This document shows positions 8,909 to 17,689 of a stretch of DNA of 64,000 bases, piece by piece (position 1 is the first letter of the stretch; each line of letters begins with the position of its first letter). A program made the position numbers and the translations under genes. This stretch comes from Psychromonas sp. MB-3u-54 (GTDB lineage: Bacteria > Pseudomonadota > Gammaproteobacteria > Enterobacterales > Psychromonadaceae): assembly GCF_002836415.1 (NCBI RefSeq), contig NZ_PJBP01000181.1, positions 17,505 through 81,504 of the forward strand. Reading direction: 5' to 3'. The notes under the pieces are model-generated. The model searched no databases. It was not told the origin of the DNA and worked only from the letters and a program-made list of their open reading frames with translations.

Positions 8909-8949
8909 AAAAAAAATGGCAAACCCGCAAAGGTTTACCATTTTTTTTA
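8909..8949 (-). terminator. terminator of the csp gene
   Basis: An A-rich/T-rich hairpin: AAAAAATGGCAAACC, a short CGCAAA loop, then GGTTTACCATTTTTTTT. On the minus strand it ends in a T tract just after the csp stop codon. The flanking A and T runs make it potentially bidirectional. Confidence 0.8.
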
Positions 8950-8991
8950 TATTAAATCAGCACCCTATGGGAGCTAAAATATCACCGCGAA

Positions 8992-9201
8992 TTAAAGCGC
9001 TACGATATTTTCTGCTTGCGGGCCTTTTTGACCTTGCGTTACAGTGAATTCTACTTTTTGGCCTTCAGCTAAAGTTTTGAAACCTTCGCTTGCAATAGCA
9101 CTAAAGTGAGCGAATACATCTGGTCCAGTTGCTTGCTCGATAAATCCAAAACCTTTCGCTTCGTTGAACCATTTAACGGTTCCTTGTACTTTATTAGACA
9201 T
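8992..9201 (-). CDS. cold-shock protein (CspA family)
   Basis: A 69-residue single cold-shock domain that binds RNA and single-stranded DNA. RNP1 (KGFGFI) and RNP2 (VFAHFSAI) are intact. The start at 9201 is chosen because [20 protein letters not shown] is the canonical N-terminus and AGGAT lies just upstream; the longer open frame is the 5' leader. The leader of about 150 bases fits the long, cold-responsive leaders of cspA-type mRNAs. Confidence 0.95.
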   Translation of the reverse strand: MSNKVQGTVKWFNEAKGFGFIEQATGPDVFAHFSAIASEGFKTLAEGQKVEFTVTQGQKGPQAENIVAL

Positions 9202-9353
9202 AATAATATCCTGTAATTTTAATATAGAGTTGCCTTCAATAGGCTTGAATAGCGTAAAAACAGACTGGAACTTAAAAACTACAGAGCGAGGTATTATTAA
9301 TAAAACGACGGAATGGAGAATGTAAAAAAAAGGCTTTCTTCTTGCTGAGGCAC

Positions 9354-9384
9354 ACTTTATAGAATCCAAAATGAAAGTCAATGA
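9354..9384 (-). promoter_or_regulatory. putative csp promoter
   Basis: On the minus strand TTGACT (9381-9376) precedes TATAAAGT (9361-9354). Spacing is 14-16 bp depending on the -10 chosen, so it is short of the ideal. A long leader separates it from the csp start codon. Confidence 0.4.
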
Positions 9385-9429
9385 TTGTTTAAAAAATAAA
9401 CAAAAATAATTTATTAATGACTTAACCAC

Positions 9430-10126
9430 AACACGCCCTATTATTCGGTTATATTATGGTGGCTGCTTCCAAGAATCCAGGACTGCTTTCATTGGGCTTC
9501 TGCGGGGAATATTTACCCGCGTAATTTTAGCGCATGCTATTGTTCCACCAAAGCATAAAATGCTATCAACATAGCGCCATATCAATACCAATAAATACAA
9601 ATGATCGGCCCCTGATGCTTGATACCTCTAGTGTCTTCGGACTTAAGTTTGCATTATATATTCATGACCTAATTTCATCATCCCCTTCAATAGAAAGGGT
9701 TGGATAATTATATTGTGTACGCGGACTTATACAGGCATCTTTACTCTGTGTAGCGTCCAGCGCCTCTGCGGTAGTTCGTAGGGTGCGCTTCAGCACCAAT
9801 TGTGCCACTGCTCACGGTGCATAGAATGCACCCTACCAATAACTATTTTAGCCTTTACTCTGTGCAGCGCCTCTGTGACCACTGTGGTAGTTAATGGGGT
9901 TCGCTTCAGCACCAATTGTGCCACTGCTCACGGTGCATAGAATGCACCCTACCAATAACTATTTTAGCCTTTACTCTGGTGCAGCGCCTCTGTGACCTCT
10001 GTGGTAGTCTTTTTAAGTTTGTTACAAAAAATCAACATGTACACTTCATCATAAAAATGAATGTTCGTATTTAAGTCTGAAAGCACTCGTTACCGGACTA
10101 AGTCATTTTCCTGCCTATTTATCTGC
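9430..10126. other. intergenic region with duplicated palindromic repeats
   Basis: No gene was recognised. The right-hand part carries a 116-bp direct duplication (listed separately). The rest is unremarkable. Confidence 0.55.
9778..10016. repeat. 116-bp direct repeat with GTAGGGTGC palindromes
   Basis: Two copies about 116 bp apart (9778-9837 and 9894-9954) of a 60-bp palindromic element, GTAGGGTGC...GCACCCTACC, are each followed by AACTATTTTAGCCTTTACTCTG. A third partial tail runs from about 9956 to 10016. A related element is at 59054-59113. Confidence 0.75.
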
Positions 10127-11197
10127 TTAGGGTATCAGTACAAATTTACCGACGTGCTTTTTCTCAAGAAACTCTTTTTGGGCTTCAACAATCGAAGATA
10201 ACGGAAAGGTCTTTGCTAACACCGACTGAATTTCGCCCTGCTCTATGTATCGTACCAGATCAGGAAAAACCTTTTCGTCCCAAGCGGTTGTTCCTATCAG
10301 CGTGATATCTTTCAGGTACATATCGCGCATATCAAGTTCAACAATAGGCCCTGCAATAGCGCCCGATGAGACAAACCGCCCGCCTCGTTTTAATAGTTTG
10401 AGCATGGCAGGAAAGCAACTCCCCCCCACATTATCAACAACAAGATCGACAGATTGCTCCCCTAACGCCGCGAGCAGATTAGCAGTTCTGCCTAACAGAA
10501 TATCTGCGCCAAGCGAAGCTACCCGCTCATGTTTTTCCTCTCCCGCAATAGCGATAACCTTCGCTCCCCTGCGTTTTGCAAGCTGTACAGCAGCACAGCC
10601 GACACCACCTGACGCACCCGCGACCAAAACCGTTTCACCGGATCTCAAATTGGCTCTGTTGAGCATATTCTCGGATGTACCATAGGCACAAGGAATAGTG
10701 CCAAGTTCTGCATCGCTCCAGTCACAGACCACCGGGAACACTTCCGTTGCTCGAATTTTCACATATTCAGCAAAAGCACCATCAAAATCAGATCCCATCC
10801 AGATATTATCCAAAGAGCCAAAACCGTGTTCGCGAATGCAGGGGCGGATAAGTACCCGTTTGTCCATCAGGCCAGTGTCGACATCGTCTGCCACATTCAC
10901 GACTACTCCACAGCAATCTGTCCCTTGAATAAACGGAAAAGACGTTTGCTTATTCCAGCCGCCATCGACCTTTGGAGGCTCGACTTCTGAGATCGATCTA
11001 TCCTTAGTGGAGCCGTGAACTGAAGAAGAATACCATCCCAGTCTGGTATTGATCTCGGTGTTATTAACGCCGGCGGCCAACACTTTAACCAGTACTTCTC
11101 CTGCGCAGAGAACAGGCATTGGAACTTGTTTGCAGACTAACTTGTCATAACCGCCACTGCCTGTGGTTACGATAGCTGTCATTGAACTATGAATCAT
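10127..11197 (-). CDS. MDR-superfamily zinc-type alcohol dehydrogenase / quinone oxidoreductase-like protein
   Basis: A 356-residue medium-chain dehydrogenase/reductase. The GroES-like N-terminal half includes AAGVNNTEINTRLGWY, GTDCCGVVV and a long loop at 60-90. The Rossmann half has the nucleotide motif GASGGVG at 194-200. The C-terminus HVGKFVLIP is typical of the NADPH:quinone reductase branch. The exact substrate is unknown. AGAAGGAA lies about 10 bases before the ATG. It has no operon partner and is flanked on both sides by repeat-rich DNA. Codon use looks more GC-rich than in nearby core genes. Confidence 0.8.
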   Translation of the reverse strand: MIHSSMTAIVTTGSGGYDKLVCKQVPMPVLCAGEVLVKVLAAGVNNTEINTRLGWYSSSVHGSTKDRSISEVEPPKVDGGWNKQTSFPFIQGTDCCGVVVNVADDVDTGLMDKRVLIRPCIREHGFGSLDNIWMGSDFDGAFAEYVKIRATEVFPVVCDWSDAELGTIPCAYGTSENMLNRANLRSGETVLVAGASGGVGCAAVQLAKRRGAKVIAIAGEEKHERVASLGADILLGRTANLLAALGEQSVDLVVDNVGGSCFPAMLKLLKRGGRFVSSGAIAGPIVELDMRDMYLKDITLIGTTAWDEKVFPDLVRYIEQGEIQSVLAKTFPLSSIVEAQKEFLEKKHVGKFVLIP

Positions 11198-11261
11198 TAT
11201 TTGGGTTCCTTCTATTTACAGAGTATCGGGGCTATTGACCTTTCCTGTGCATTTTTACAGC

Positions 11262-11550
11262 AATTTATGCGTGCTTATACAAGGTAGATCTTGCGTTGTG
11301 TCGTTATTCTACATAAGCAGATGAGAATGCATACGATCGTGCGCACAAATGCTGCCCTTCGGATTCATCTAAAAATGTCCTGCACGGCGTTATACGTCGT
11401 TTACATAATTTATGCGTGCTATACAAGGTAGATCTTGTGTGTGTCGTTATTCTACATAAGCAGATGAGAATGCATACGATCGTGCGCACAAATGCTGCCC
11501 TTCGGATTCATCTAAAAATGTCCTGCACGGCGTTATACGTCGTTTACATA
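11262..11550. repeat. tandem duplication of a ~145-bp unit
   Basis: Two nearly identical copies lie side by side (11262-11405 and 11407-11550). Each begins AATTTATGCGTGCT and ends GCGTTATACGTCGTTTACAT. The only differences noticed are a one- or two-base indel near TATACAAGG and one near CTTGCG/TGTG. No coding frame is convincing. Confidence 0.9.
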
Positions 11551-12095
11551 AAATACGATGTAAACTTGCTCAGAACACGTTTAGATTGAAAAATCGCACT
11601 AAAAAAGTCAACAAAACCTAGTATAAATTCACATTAATGTGCAAATTAAAATTTTTCCTTCAGGTGGTTATAACATACAAATTATTGAAAACAGAGGATG
11701 ACGGAATGATTTCTGCCATTGCAGTCCTGCATCTCCGGTGCCGCTATTCGCTTTAGAGCACAACTCACCAATGCTTCTGTTGTCTGCAATTTAGAAAATT
11801 AATAGTACAGATACTTCAGTCAAAATAAGTGCCGCACCAACATATAACATACCAACTATTGCGCGCTATTTTAATTAAAGGCAAGGAAAATGAACTAGGT
11901 GTCACTTGCCCCTAAAAACCTAATGTAACATTAAAAATCAACACCTTAACAAAAAAACACCTACCTCAATTGCAACTATTATATACAGGTACCCAATCAA
12001 TCAGACCAAAATATTCAACCTAAAAACGATAATTTACTGACGGTCATCATAATGAAAAAGCGCATCAAATTGACCTCAAGGCTTTCCAGTAGTTG

Positions 12096-12131
12096 GTTAC
12101 ATTGTGTTACAGTCTTGTTACAAAATGTTAC
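12096..12131 (+). promoter_or_regulatory. four helically phased GTTAC direct repeats upstream of gtsA
   Basis: GTTAC occurs at 12096, 12106, 12117 and 12127, spaced 10, 11 and 10 bp, mostly as TTGTTACA or TGTTACA. This places all four on one face of the helix, 170-205 bp before gtsA. It looks like an array of activator or repressor half-sites; no known regulator was matched. Confidence 0.5.
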
Positions 12132-12299
12132 AAGATTGATCTATTTATGTGATTTCCCTCCTTACCTATTTGGGCATAGTTGGTTTATGATTTGGTTTTA
12201 TAACTCACCTTGCTTTTATTTTTAAATAAGGGCTCTTTGGTAAGTTCCAATCTGATCAGCAGTTCGGCTGTCAGATAATTTTAGTCAAGGGAATATCAC

Positions 12300-13553
12300 A
12301 TGAAAATTTCAAAATTATTTTTAAGTATTTCATTAGCACTGGGCCTAACAGCCGGTGCGCAAGCAGCTGAAATAGAAGTACTGCATTATTGGACTTCAGG
12401 CGGTGAAGCTAAATCTGTTGCCGAACTGAAAAAAATGTTGGAAGCAAAAGGGCATGACTGGAAAGACTTCGCCGTGGCAGGTGGTGGTGGTGAAAGTGCC
12501 ATGACAGTACTAAAAACACGGGTCGTTTCAGGTAACCCACCAGCAGCCGCGCAAATCAAAGGGCCAAGCATTCAGGAATGGGGTGACGAAGGCGTATTGG
12601 CTAATCTTAGCGCTGTCGCTAAAGCCGAAGGCTGGGATGACTTGCTACCCAGTGTGGTGGCAGATGTTATGAAGTACGACGGTAAATATGTTGCCGTTCC
12701 GGTTAACGTCCACCGTGTAAACTGGATGTGGGTAAACCCGGAAGTCTTCGAAAAAGCAGACGCAAATGTGCCAACAACCTGGAAAGAATTCTTTGTTGCT
12801 GCTGATAAAATTAAAGCGGCGGGCATGACGGCTGTTGCTCATGGTGGCCAACCTTGGCAAGATGCAACCATGTTTGAATCTGTGGTATTAGGTACTGCGG
12901 GTGCTGAGTTTTATAAGCAGGCATTTGTAGTGTTAGACCCTGAAGCTTTAAACAGCCCTACCATGATTGATGCCCTTAAGACTTTCCATAAAATCAAGAA
13001 CTATACCGATCCAGGATCGCCAGGACGTGATTGGAATCTGGCCACCGCCATGGTTATCAATGGTGAAGCGGGTATGCAGTTTATGGGAGACTGGGCAAAA
13101 GGTGAATTTACTGCCGCTGGTAAAGTACCGGGTAAAGACTATATCTGCACCGCAGCACCGGGCACAGCGAATGACTTTACCTTTAACATCGACAGTTTTG
13201 TCATGTTTAATCTGGAAGATAAAGAACAACGTAAAGGTCAAAATGATCTGGCCAGCACTGTCCTAAGTGTTCCTTTTCAGGAAGTCTTTAACCTTAACAA
13301 AGGATCTATTCCTGCGCGTTTGAATATGTCCATGGATAAGTTTGATGATTGTGCAAAACTGTCGGCAAAAGATTTTGTTAAAACAGCGGAAGCAAATACC
13401 TTAGTGCCAAGTATGGCGCACGGCATGTCAACCTTCTCTTCAACCCAAGGTGCTATCTACGACACTGTTACTGAGTTCTACAACTCAGATTCAATAACAG
13501 CAGAAGAAGCCGCAGCAAAACTAGTAAAAGCAGTTGCAGCAGCGAAATACTAA
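12300..13553 (+). CDS. gtsA: periplasmic sugar-binding protein GtsA (glucose/mannose ABC importer)
   Basis: A 417-residue periplasmic binding protein that delivers sugar to the GtsBC permease. A signal peptide spans residues 1-22 (cleavage after GAQA). The mature N-terminus AEIEVLHYWTSGGEAKSVAE and the motifs VAGGGGESAMTVLK, PVNVHRVNWMW and FQEVFNLNKGSIPAR match the Pseudomonas GtsA family as I recall it. AAGGGA precedes the ATG. It is the first gene of gtsABCD, with a strong hairpin (13582-13605) between it and gtsB. Glucose or mannose is inferred from the family. Confidence 0.88.
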   Translation: MKISKLFLSISLALGLTAGAQAAEIEVLHYWTSGGEAKSVAELKKMLEAKGHDWKDFAVAGGGGESAMTVLKTRVVSGNPPAAAQIKGPSIQEWGDEGVLANLSAVAKAEGWDDLLPSVVADVMKYDGKYVAVPVNVHRVNWMWVNPEVFEKADANVPTTWKEFFVAADKIKAAGMTAVAHGGQPWQDATMFESVVLGTAGAEFYKQAFVVLDPEALNSPTMIDALKTFHKIKNYTDPGSPGRDWNLATAMVINGEAGMQFMGDWAKGEFTAAGKVPGKDYICTAAPGTANDFTFNIDSFVMFNLEDKEQRKGQNDLASTVLSVPFQEVFNLNKGSIPARLNMSMDKFDDCAKLSAKDFVKTAEANTLVPSMAHGMSTFSSTQGAIYDTVTEFYNSDSITAEEAAAKLVKAVAAAKY

Positions 13554-13581
13554 ATAAGGTCTGATCTTTTAGACCGGTTGG

Positions 13582-13605
13582 ATCTCAGCGCATTTTAGCT
13601 GAGAT
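13582..13605 (+). promoter_or_regulatory. intercistronic hairpin between gtsA and gtsB
   Basis: ATCTCAGC (13582-13589) and GCTGAGAT (13598-13605) form a perfect 8-bp stem with an 8-base loop. No T tract follows. Such hairpins after binding-protein genes commonly stabilise the upstream mRNA or reduce read-through, making more binding protein than permease. Confidence 0.6.
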
Positions 13606-13643
13606 TCGATTGTTGCTTTCTGCTGTACAGGAGAATTAATCCA

Positions 13644-14543
13644 GTGAAAAAAAAATCCAGCGCCCCGCGTCAATCCCTTGGGAACCTTTTACCAAAACTA
13701 GTAGTGGCACCTACTTTTGTTATTGCTATTATTTTTATCTACGGCTTTATGCTGTTAAATGCGTGGTTATCCTTTAGCTCATCACGCTTGCTGCCAACCT
13801 ATGATTGGGCCGGCACCATTCAATACGAAAAACTATTCGCCAATGATCGTTGGTGGGTCGCCGCTGAAAACCTTCTGTTGTTTGGTGGTTTGTTCATTGT
13901 AATTTGTTTACTGCTGGGATTATTTCTGGCCATTTTTTTGGATCAGAAAATTCGAGCCGAAGGTGCTATCCGCACCATCTATTTATACCCGATGGCACTT
14001 TCCTTTATTGTTACCGGTACCGCCTGGAAATGGATCCTGAATCCTGAACTGGGTGTGCAGCGCTTAGTACGCGAAATGGGTTTTGAATCCTTCACCTTTG
14101 ACTGGCTGGTCAATACCGAAATGGCTATTTATACCGTGGTTATCGCGGGCGTCTGGCAATCCTCTGGTTTTGTGATGGCACTGTGCCTCGCAGGTTTACG
14201 GGGAATAGATGATAATATTATCAAAGCCGCTAAAGTTGATGGTGCTTCAATGCCGCTTATCTACCGTAAAATAATTATTCCGGGTCTGCGTCCGGTATTT
14301 TTCAGTGCATTGATTGTGCTGACGCACATTGCTATCAAAAGCTTTGATTTGATTGTTGCCTTAACAGGTGGTGGCCCCGGTTTTGCAACCGACGTGCCGG
14401 CTACCTTTATGTATACTTATTCCTTCACTCGCGGACAAATCGGACTTGGGTCAGCAGCTTCTATGATGATGTTAATGGCAGTCGCAGCCATTATTGTGCC
14501 TTACCTGTATTCGGAACTAAGGAAGAAAAAAGATGAGCATTAA
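13644..14543 (+). CDS. gtsB: sugar ABC transporter permease GtsB
   Basis: A 299-residue inner-membrane permease of the MalF-type family. About six hydrophobic segments are visible. The cytoplasmic EAA loop (KVDGASMPLIYRKIIIPGLRP) that contacts the ATPase lies near residues 195-215. The start is GTG at 13644, preceded by CAGGAGAA. The 3' end overlaps gtsC by 11 bp, indicating coupled translation. Confidence 0.88.
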   Translation: MKKKSSAPRQSLGNLLPKLVVAPTFVIAIIFIYGFMLLNAWLSFSSSRLLPTYDWAGTIQYEKLFANDRWWVAAENLLLFGGLFIVICLLLGLFLAIFLDQKIRAEGAIRTIYLYPMALSFIVTGTAWKWILNPELGVQRLVREMGFESFTFDWLVNTEMAIYTVVIAGVWQSSGFVMALCLAGLRGIDDNIIKAAKVDGASMPLIYRKIIIPGLRPVFFSALIVLTHIAIKSFDLIVALTGGGPGFATDVPATFMYTYSFTRGQIGLGSAASMMMLMAVAAIIVPYLYSELRKKKDEH

Positions 14544-15378
14544 TAGAGTATTGATTTATAGCTTGCTGGGCTTTGTAGCACTGATATATTTATTGCCACT
14601 GGTTGTTATGCTCATCACCTCCCTCAAGGATTTAGATGAGATTCGTACAGGCACCCTATTATCGTTGCCGCAATCATTAAATTTTGATGCTTGGGGTAAA
14701 GCCTGGGGAACTGCCTGTACCGGCGTAAGCTGTGAAGGTTTAAAAGGTTACTTCTGGAACTCAGTGCTGATCGTGGTACCGGCTGTGGTAATTTCTACCA
14801 TCTTAGGCGCCTTAAATGGTTATGTACTGACTAAATGGAAGTTCAAAGGCAGCGATCTGTTTTTTGGTATGCTGTTGATCGGTACCATGATTCCCTTTCA
14901 AGTGATCCTGTTACCGATGGCGCGCACGCTTGGCTTCCTGGGTTTGTCAGGCACCACATCTGGCCTGATTATGGTGCACGTTATTTATGGTCTGGCATTT
15001 ACCACCCTGTTTTTCCGTAATTATTACATCAGTATCCCCAATGAATTAGTCAATGCTGCACGTATTGACGGTGCCGGTTTTTGGCTGATTTTTTGGCGGA
15101 TTATTATACCCGTATCAATACCTATTATCGTTGTATCGGTGATCTGGCAGTTCACACAAATTTGGAACGACTTCCTGTTTGGCGTGGTTTACTCCTCGGG
15201 TGATTCTCAGCCGATTACGGTTGCACTGAATAATTTGGTCAATACCAGTACAGGTATTAAAGAATATAACGTTGATATGGCCGCGGCAATTATTGCTGCA
15301 CTGCCCACCCTGCTGGTCTATGTAGTAGCCGGTAAGTATTTCGTTAAAGGTCTCACAGCGGGTGCTGTTAAAGGATAA
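14533..15378 (+). CDS. gtsC: sugar ABC transporter permease GtsC
   Basis: A 281-residue MalG-type permease and the second membrane half of the importer. The EAA loop (NAARIDGAGFWLIFWRIIIP) is near residues 175-195, and six membrane spans are apparent. A loop with two cysteines (TACTGVSCEG) near residue 60 lies on the periplasmic side. It starts inside the gtsB end and is followed 12 bp later by gtsD. Confidence 0.88.
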   Translation: MSINRVLIYSLLGFVALIYLLPLVVMLITSLKDLDEIRTGTLLSLPQSLNFDAWGKAWGTACTGVSCEGLKGYFWNSVLIVVPAVVISTILGALNGYVLTKWKFKGSDLFFGMLLIGTMIPFQVILLPMARTLGFLGLSGTTSGLIMVHVIYGLAFTTLFFRNYYISIPNELVNAARIDGAGFWLIFWRIIIPVSIPIIVVSVIWQFTQIWNDFLFGVVYSSGDSQPITVALNNLVNTSTGIKEYNVDMAAAIIAALPTLLVYVVAGKYFVKGLTAGAVKG

Positions 15379-15389
15379 GGAACACAATT

Positions 15390-16493
15390 ATGCATGCTTT
15401 AAAAATACAAAATGTTGAAAAAACCTACGGCAAAGTGAATGTGCTAAAGGGAATAGATATAGAGATAGAGCCCGGACAATTTTTAATTTTAGTGGGTCCC
15501 TCCGGCTGTGGAAAATCGACCCTGCTCAATATGATTGCAGGTTTAGAAGAAGTCACTAACGGCAACATTTTCATTGGTGATCGGGATGTCACTCATTTAG
15601 ATCCAAAAGACCGTGATATTGCGATGGTATTTCAATCCTATGCGCTCTACCCGAATATGACGGTTCGCCAAAATATTTCCTTTGGTTTAGAAATACGCAA
15701 GACAGAAAAATCTGAGCAGCAAGTCATTGTTGATAAAGTATCAAAATTACTGCAGATTGAACCCTTGCTGGATCGTAAACCAAAGCAGCTATCGGGCGGA
15801 CAACGACAGCGTGTCGCGATGGGACGCGCTTTAGCCCGTGACCCTTCAATCTTTCTGTTTGATGAACCCTTATCAAATCTTGATGCTAAATTACGTGTGG
15901 AGATGCGCAGTGAAATCAAAGAGTTGCATCAACGTGTTGGAACAACCATCGTATACGTCACCCATGATCAGATTGAAGCCATGACCTTAGGGGATGTGAT
16001 CGCGGTAATGAAAGACGGTGAAATACAACAAATGGGCTCACCACAGGAAATCTATGACAATCCACGCAATCAGTTTGTTGCAGGTTTTATGGGCAGCCCT
16101 TCAATGAACTTTATTCCCTGTCAGATTGAGAAAGTGAATGGAGTTATGCAGATAGAGTTAGAAAGTGCTGGTGCGTCGCATAAAATGCTGATTAAACAAA
16201 CTATTCAGGGACTGGAGAGTTATGCAGGAAAAAAGGTTATCCTTGGTATTCGCCCGGAACAAATCACTCAGCAGGGAGAAGATAAAGTTGATAGTGCTAT
16301 GCTTGATTGCGCCGTTGAAATTATTGAGCCAACCGGACCCGATACCCAGATTACAGCGCGCATCAATGGAGTAAGAACAATTTGCCGTATTCACCCAACT
16401 GCCGAATGTCAGTTAGATAAATTGATGCCATTGATGCTCGACATGTCAAAAGTGGTATTTTTTGATCCCGAGACACAAATGCGTATTTACTAA
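15390..16493 (+). CDS. gtsD: sugar ABC transporter ATPase GtsD
   Basis: A 367-residue ATPase that powers the GtsBC permease. It has Walker A GPSGCGKST (about 37-45), the signature LSGGQRQRVAMGRAL, Walker B IFLFDEP and the H-loop VTHDQ. The C-terminal TOBE/MalK-like regulatory region includes GIRPEQI. It is a member of the MsmK/UgpC type. The gene ends the operon, and a strong terminator follows directly. Confidence 0.9.
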   Translation: MHALKIQNVEKTYGKVNVLKGIDIEIEPGQFLILVGPSGCGKSTLLNMIAGLEEVTNGNIFIGDRDVTHLDPKDRDIAMVFQSYALYPNMTVRQNISFGLEIRKTEKSEQQVIVDKVSKLLQIEPLLDRKPKQLSGGQRQRVAMGRALARDPSIFLFDEPLSNLDAKLRVEMRSEIKELHQRVGTTIVYVTHDQIEAMTLGDVIAVMKDGEIQQMGSPQEIYDNPRNQFVAGFMGSPSMNFIPCQIEKVNGVMQIELESAGASHKMLIKQTIQGLESYAGKKVILGIRPEQITQQGEDKVDSAMLDCAVEIIEPTGPDTQITARINGVRTICRIHPTAECQLDKLMPLMLDMSKVVFFDPETQMRIY

Positions 16494-16494
16494 A

Positions 16495-16527
16495 ATAAAA
16501 AAGGCTGCTTAATCGCGGCCTTTTTTT
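16495..16527 (+). terminator. terminator of gtsABCD
   Basis: AAAAAAGGCTGC, a short loop, then GCGGCCTTTTTTT, immediately after the gtsD stop. The stem is GC-rich with a seven-T tail. Confidence 0.85.
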
Positions 16528-16643
16528 GGTTTCACTACATTTCGTCTTCCGTGTCTACAATCTGGAAGTTAATAAAAAAATCAGCAAAATTTTCTGTTTA
16601 CAATAATATATGCTTACTATTATCTATTCTGCATTAATTGTAA

Positions 16644-17336
16644 TTAATCATCTTCGCTATGGCTACTATCATCATCCGATTCGCTATGGCTATAGACACG
16701 AACTCCAGAGGAAAGATTATCGTCTGTATCATAATGCAGTTCAACTGTGTCCAGATCATCACCATTTTCTTCGTGGTGATCCCTGATATAAGTAACCGAA
16801 TTACCTGCTAAGGTTTTTAAATGATCAGCATCATCATCATCATTATCATCATCTAATAGCGCGGCCAGAGTACGCGCCACTAAATGTGCTTTACCATCCG
16901 GTGTGTTGACATAATCCCCGCCTACGTCTGCTTCATCGAGTTGCAGTTCAGCGGCAAGATCTGTTAATGTCATCACATTAATGCTAGCAAGGGTTGTAAA
17001 AGGAGTCACCACCGTAGAATCTTCTGTGCCGCGCATTTCATAACTTTTTGTAACAAATCCCGCAGTATCACTGTCAGATGTTTGGCCTGCAATGACCCTC
17101 ACTATCACAGTATAATCTTCATATTCATTAAGGATCTGTATTTGGCCATTGGCATCGGTCTCACCAATGAACGTTTCTGTGCTGCCATCGGGTGAAAGAA
17201 CGTAAACGTCGGCGGCGCTTAAATAACCATCGATAGCGGTATAAGTGGTTGATCCTGTATCAGTACTATCAGATGAGCCACCACAAGCGGTTAAAATAGA
17301 AGCGAGAGCAACTGCAAGAAGAGATTTTTTAATCAT
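16644..17336 (-). CDS. acidic secreted lipoprotein of unknown function
   Basis: A 230-residue predicted lipoprotein: a signal peptide ending in the lipobox LTAC with the lipidated cysteine at C18. After a Ser/Thr-rich linker there is a short beta-rich segment (about 33-105) like a carboxypeptidase-regulatory or transthyretin-like fold (DGYLSAADVYVLSPDG). The rest is strongly acidic, with a DDDNDDDDAD run and a Ser/Asp/Glu-rich tail (SESDDDSSHSEDD) that could bind calcium. No family was identified. It stands alone, convergent with gtsD. Confidence 0.65.
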   Translation of the reverse strand: MIKKSLLAVALASILTACGGSSDSTDTGSTTYTAIDGYLSAADVYVLSPDGSTETFIGETDANGQIQILNEYEDYTVIVRVIAGQTSDSDTAGFVTKSYEMRGTEDSTVVTPFTTLASINVMTLTDLAAELQLDEADVGGDYVNTPDGKAHLVARTLAALLDDDNDDDDADHLKTLAGNSVTYIRDHHEENGDDLDTVELHYDTDDNLSSGVRVYSHSESDDDSSHSEDD

Positions 17337-17689
17337 GATATTTTCTCGAATGGTTAATGAGTTAAAGGCTAATATTAGTAAAACCTAATATATATACAGA
17401 GGAATCAAAAATCAAGGCATCTTATGAATCTGTTTTACTTACCCAGTTAAGTCAAAAGCAAAGCAAAAAAAAGATCAATAGAAAAGTATGAGCCTTTTTA
17501 AAAATAGGGTAAATAAAAGAAACAGTTAAGAAATAAAAGTAAAAGAGGAAGTGTTAACCCGTGACAATCTGAGGATAAGTCTAAATGACATTTTAGAAAA
17601 AAATTGACTTATTTTTTTTGCTGATCGAGTTTCTGGGCAAAAAAAAACCACAAACAAGTTTGTGGTTTTAAAAAGGGATTAAAATAAAT
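17337..17689. other. intergenic region between lipoprotein gene and purF
   Basis: About 350 bp of AT-rich DNA. It should hold the promoter of the lipoprotein gene on the left and it holds the purF terminator on the right. Nothing else was recognised. Confidence 0.5.
17639..17670 (-). terminator. terminator of purF
   Basis: AAACCACAAAC (17645-17655) and GTTTGTGGTTT (17658-17668) form an 11-bp perfect stem. An A run to the left becomes a T tract on the minus strand, just after the purF stop. Confidence 0.85.

Larger units (their letters stand above)
8495..8991. other. intergenic region with octamer array
   Basis: No gene was recognised. It holds the promoter side of the GH13 gene, the octamer array at 8751-8878 and the csp terminator at 8909-8949. 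Confidence 0.6.
11198..12299. other. long intergenic region upstream of gtsA
   Basis: About 1.1 kb without a recognised gene. It holds a 145-bp tandem duplication (11262-11550) and a cluster of GTTAC repeats (12096-12131), both listed separately. The AT-rich remainder probably contains the gts promoter. Confidence 0.6.

Noticed and set aside
8992..9429. 145-residue version of the cold-shock protein
   Set aside because: The first 76 codons are the AT-rich mRNA leader; the canonical [12 protein letters not shown] start and its ribosome site are at 9201.
10245..10928. Two plus-strand frames of 146 and 76 codons
   Set aside because: Both are antisense to the MDR oxidoreductase and rich in Ser, Pro and Thr as expected from reading a GC-richer gene backwards.
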